This document shows, one piece after another, positions 63,723 through 64,000 of a stretch of DNA of 64,000 bases (positions are counted from its first letter, which is position 1; the number at the start of each line of letters is the position of its first letter). The notes under the pieces are model-generated. The model was given only the letters and a program-made list of their open reading frames with translations. It made no database searches and was not told the origin of the DNA. The translations under genes were made by a program, and so were the position numbers. The DNA is from JANSXG01 sp024743075 (GTDB lineage: Bacteria; Planctomycetota; Phycisphaerae; Phycisphaerales; UBA1924): the NCBI GenBank assembly GCA_042140185.1, contig CP159477.1, forward strand, positions 1,736,001-1,800,000, written 5' to 3'.

Positions 63723-63776
63723 GCGCCATCCGCTCCCCGTGCGGATGGCGCAGGTCGTGCTTGGGCCGAAGCACGA
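63723..63776 (+). promoter_or_regulatory. two perfect hairpins in the rpsA leader
   Basis: Hairpin 1: GCGCCATCCGC, loop TCCCCGT, GCGGATGGCGC (63723-63751). Hairpin 2: TCGTGCTT, loop GGGCCG, AAGCACGA (63755-63776). They end 15 bases before ATG 63792, which has no Shine-Dalgarno. Confidence 0.7.
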
Positions 63777-63791
63777 ACGGGCCTGCTACAC

Positions 63792-64000
63792 ATGATCGAC
63801 GAGAACCTGATCGCTTCACTCGGCATCGAGGAAGACGAAACGCGGACCATGCTTATGGACGCGTACGGCGAGACCGTCGCCGAGGGCGACATGGATTCGC
63901 TGCTCACCGATGCGCTCGGTGAACTCAAGAGCGACCAAATCCTGACCGGTCGCGTCATCGGCATGGCCGGCGACGATGTGGTCATCGATGTGGGCCTCAA
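63792..64000 (+). CDS. rpsA: 30S ribosomal protein S1, N-terminal part (3' end outside window)
   Basis: The first 69 codons of S1 are visible: an acidic start 'MIDENLIASLGIEEDETRTM', then the beginning of the first S1 domain, 'ILTGRVIGMAGDDVVIDVGL'. The in-frame ATG 63687 has a Shine-Dalgarno-like 'aagagg', but the 35 codons after it are Arg/Ala-rich and coincide with two perfect hairpins, so I prefer ATG 63792. That start lacks a Shine-Dalgarno, as in Escherichia coli rpsA, where structured leader hairpins replace it and S1 represses its own mRNA. Confidence 0.82.
   Translation, partial: MIDENLIASLGIEEDETRTMLMDAYGETVAEGDMDSLLTDALGELKSDQILTGRVIGMAGDDVVIDVGL

Overview
The window reads as chromosomal DNA of a high-GC planctomycete, most likely class Phycisphaerae. 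This rests on five secreted proteins that end in the double EF-hand 'LADLN..L..FG' dockerin-type tail typical of that group, a CPxC-YDLR-CPEC zinc-ribbon membrane protein, and a background of ordinary bacterial core genes (rpsB-tsf, clpX, tig, guaA, aroB, lipB, prmC, mutY, rlmN, nuoA/B, cdaA, and the start of rpsA). No phage, IS transposase or CRISPR array is visible.

Layout. 1-8.5 kb: 3' end of sppA, M29 aminopeptidase, OmpH-like chaperone, lipB with a starch/glycogen-synthase-like glycosyltransferase, prmC, and a PAS-GAF-receiver regulator. 8.7-12.7 kb: a Gld-type ABC exporter operon (ATPase, permease, GldG-like subunit). 12.7-14.8 kb: a minus-strand operon with a HEAT-like protein, an RsbW-type kinase, a STAS protein and an MlaE permease. 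14.9-21.1 kb: guaA, a small membrane protein, aroB, then a ParA ATPase fused to a glycogen-binding (CBM48) module and translationally coupled to a degenerate MinD/FlhG-like protein; this pair is the most novel-looking system here. 21.1-26.6 kb: MarR regulator, membrane-fusion protein and RND pump. 26.7-30.2 kb: clpX, a SHOCT protein and tig. 30.3-42.7 kb: five dockerin-tailed secreted proteins interspersed with mscL, an M24 peptidase and a threonine-dehydrogenase-like epimerase. 42.9-52.2 kb: MarC, rfbC, rlmN, an ATP-grasp enzyme and an island of small accessory genes (VOC lipoprotein, SUFU, two DUF1801, AHSA1, DUF4304) with gene remnants and a segmental duplication. 52.3-64 kb: tRNA-Pro(GGG), rpsB-tsf, a DUF1570 protein, nuoB-nuoA, two lipoproteins, CdaR/CdaA, an Nfu N-domain protein, mutY and the start of rpsA behind two perfect hairpins.

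A warning for any user. About eighteen genes are broken by single frameshifts, many at homopolymers or CG-dinucleotide runs, and they include genes that cannot all be dead (rpsB, tig, clpX, guaA, lipB). I read these as uncorrected sequencing or assembly indels and annotate each such gene across its frameshift. Individual breaks could be real. Protein lengths for these genes are reconstructed.
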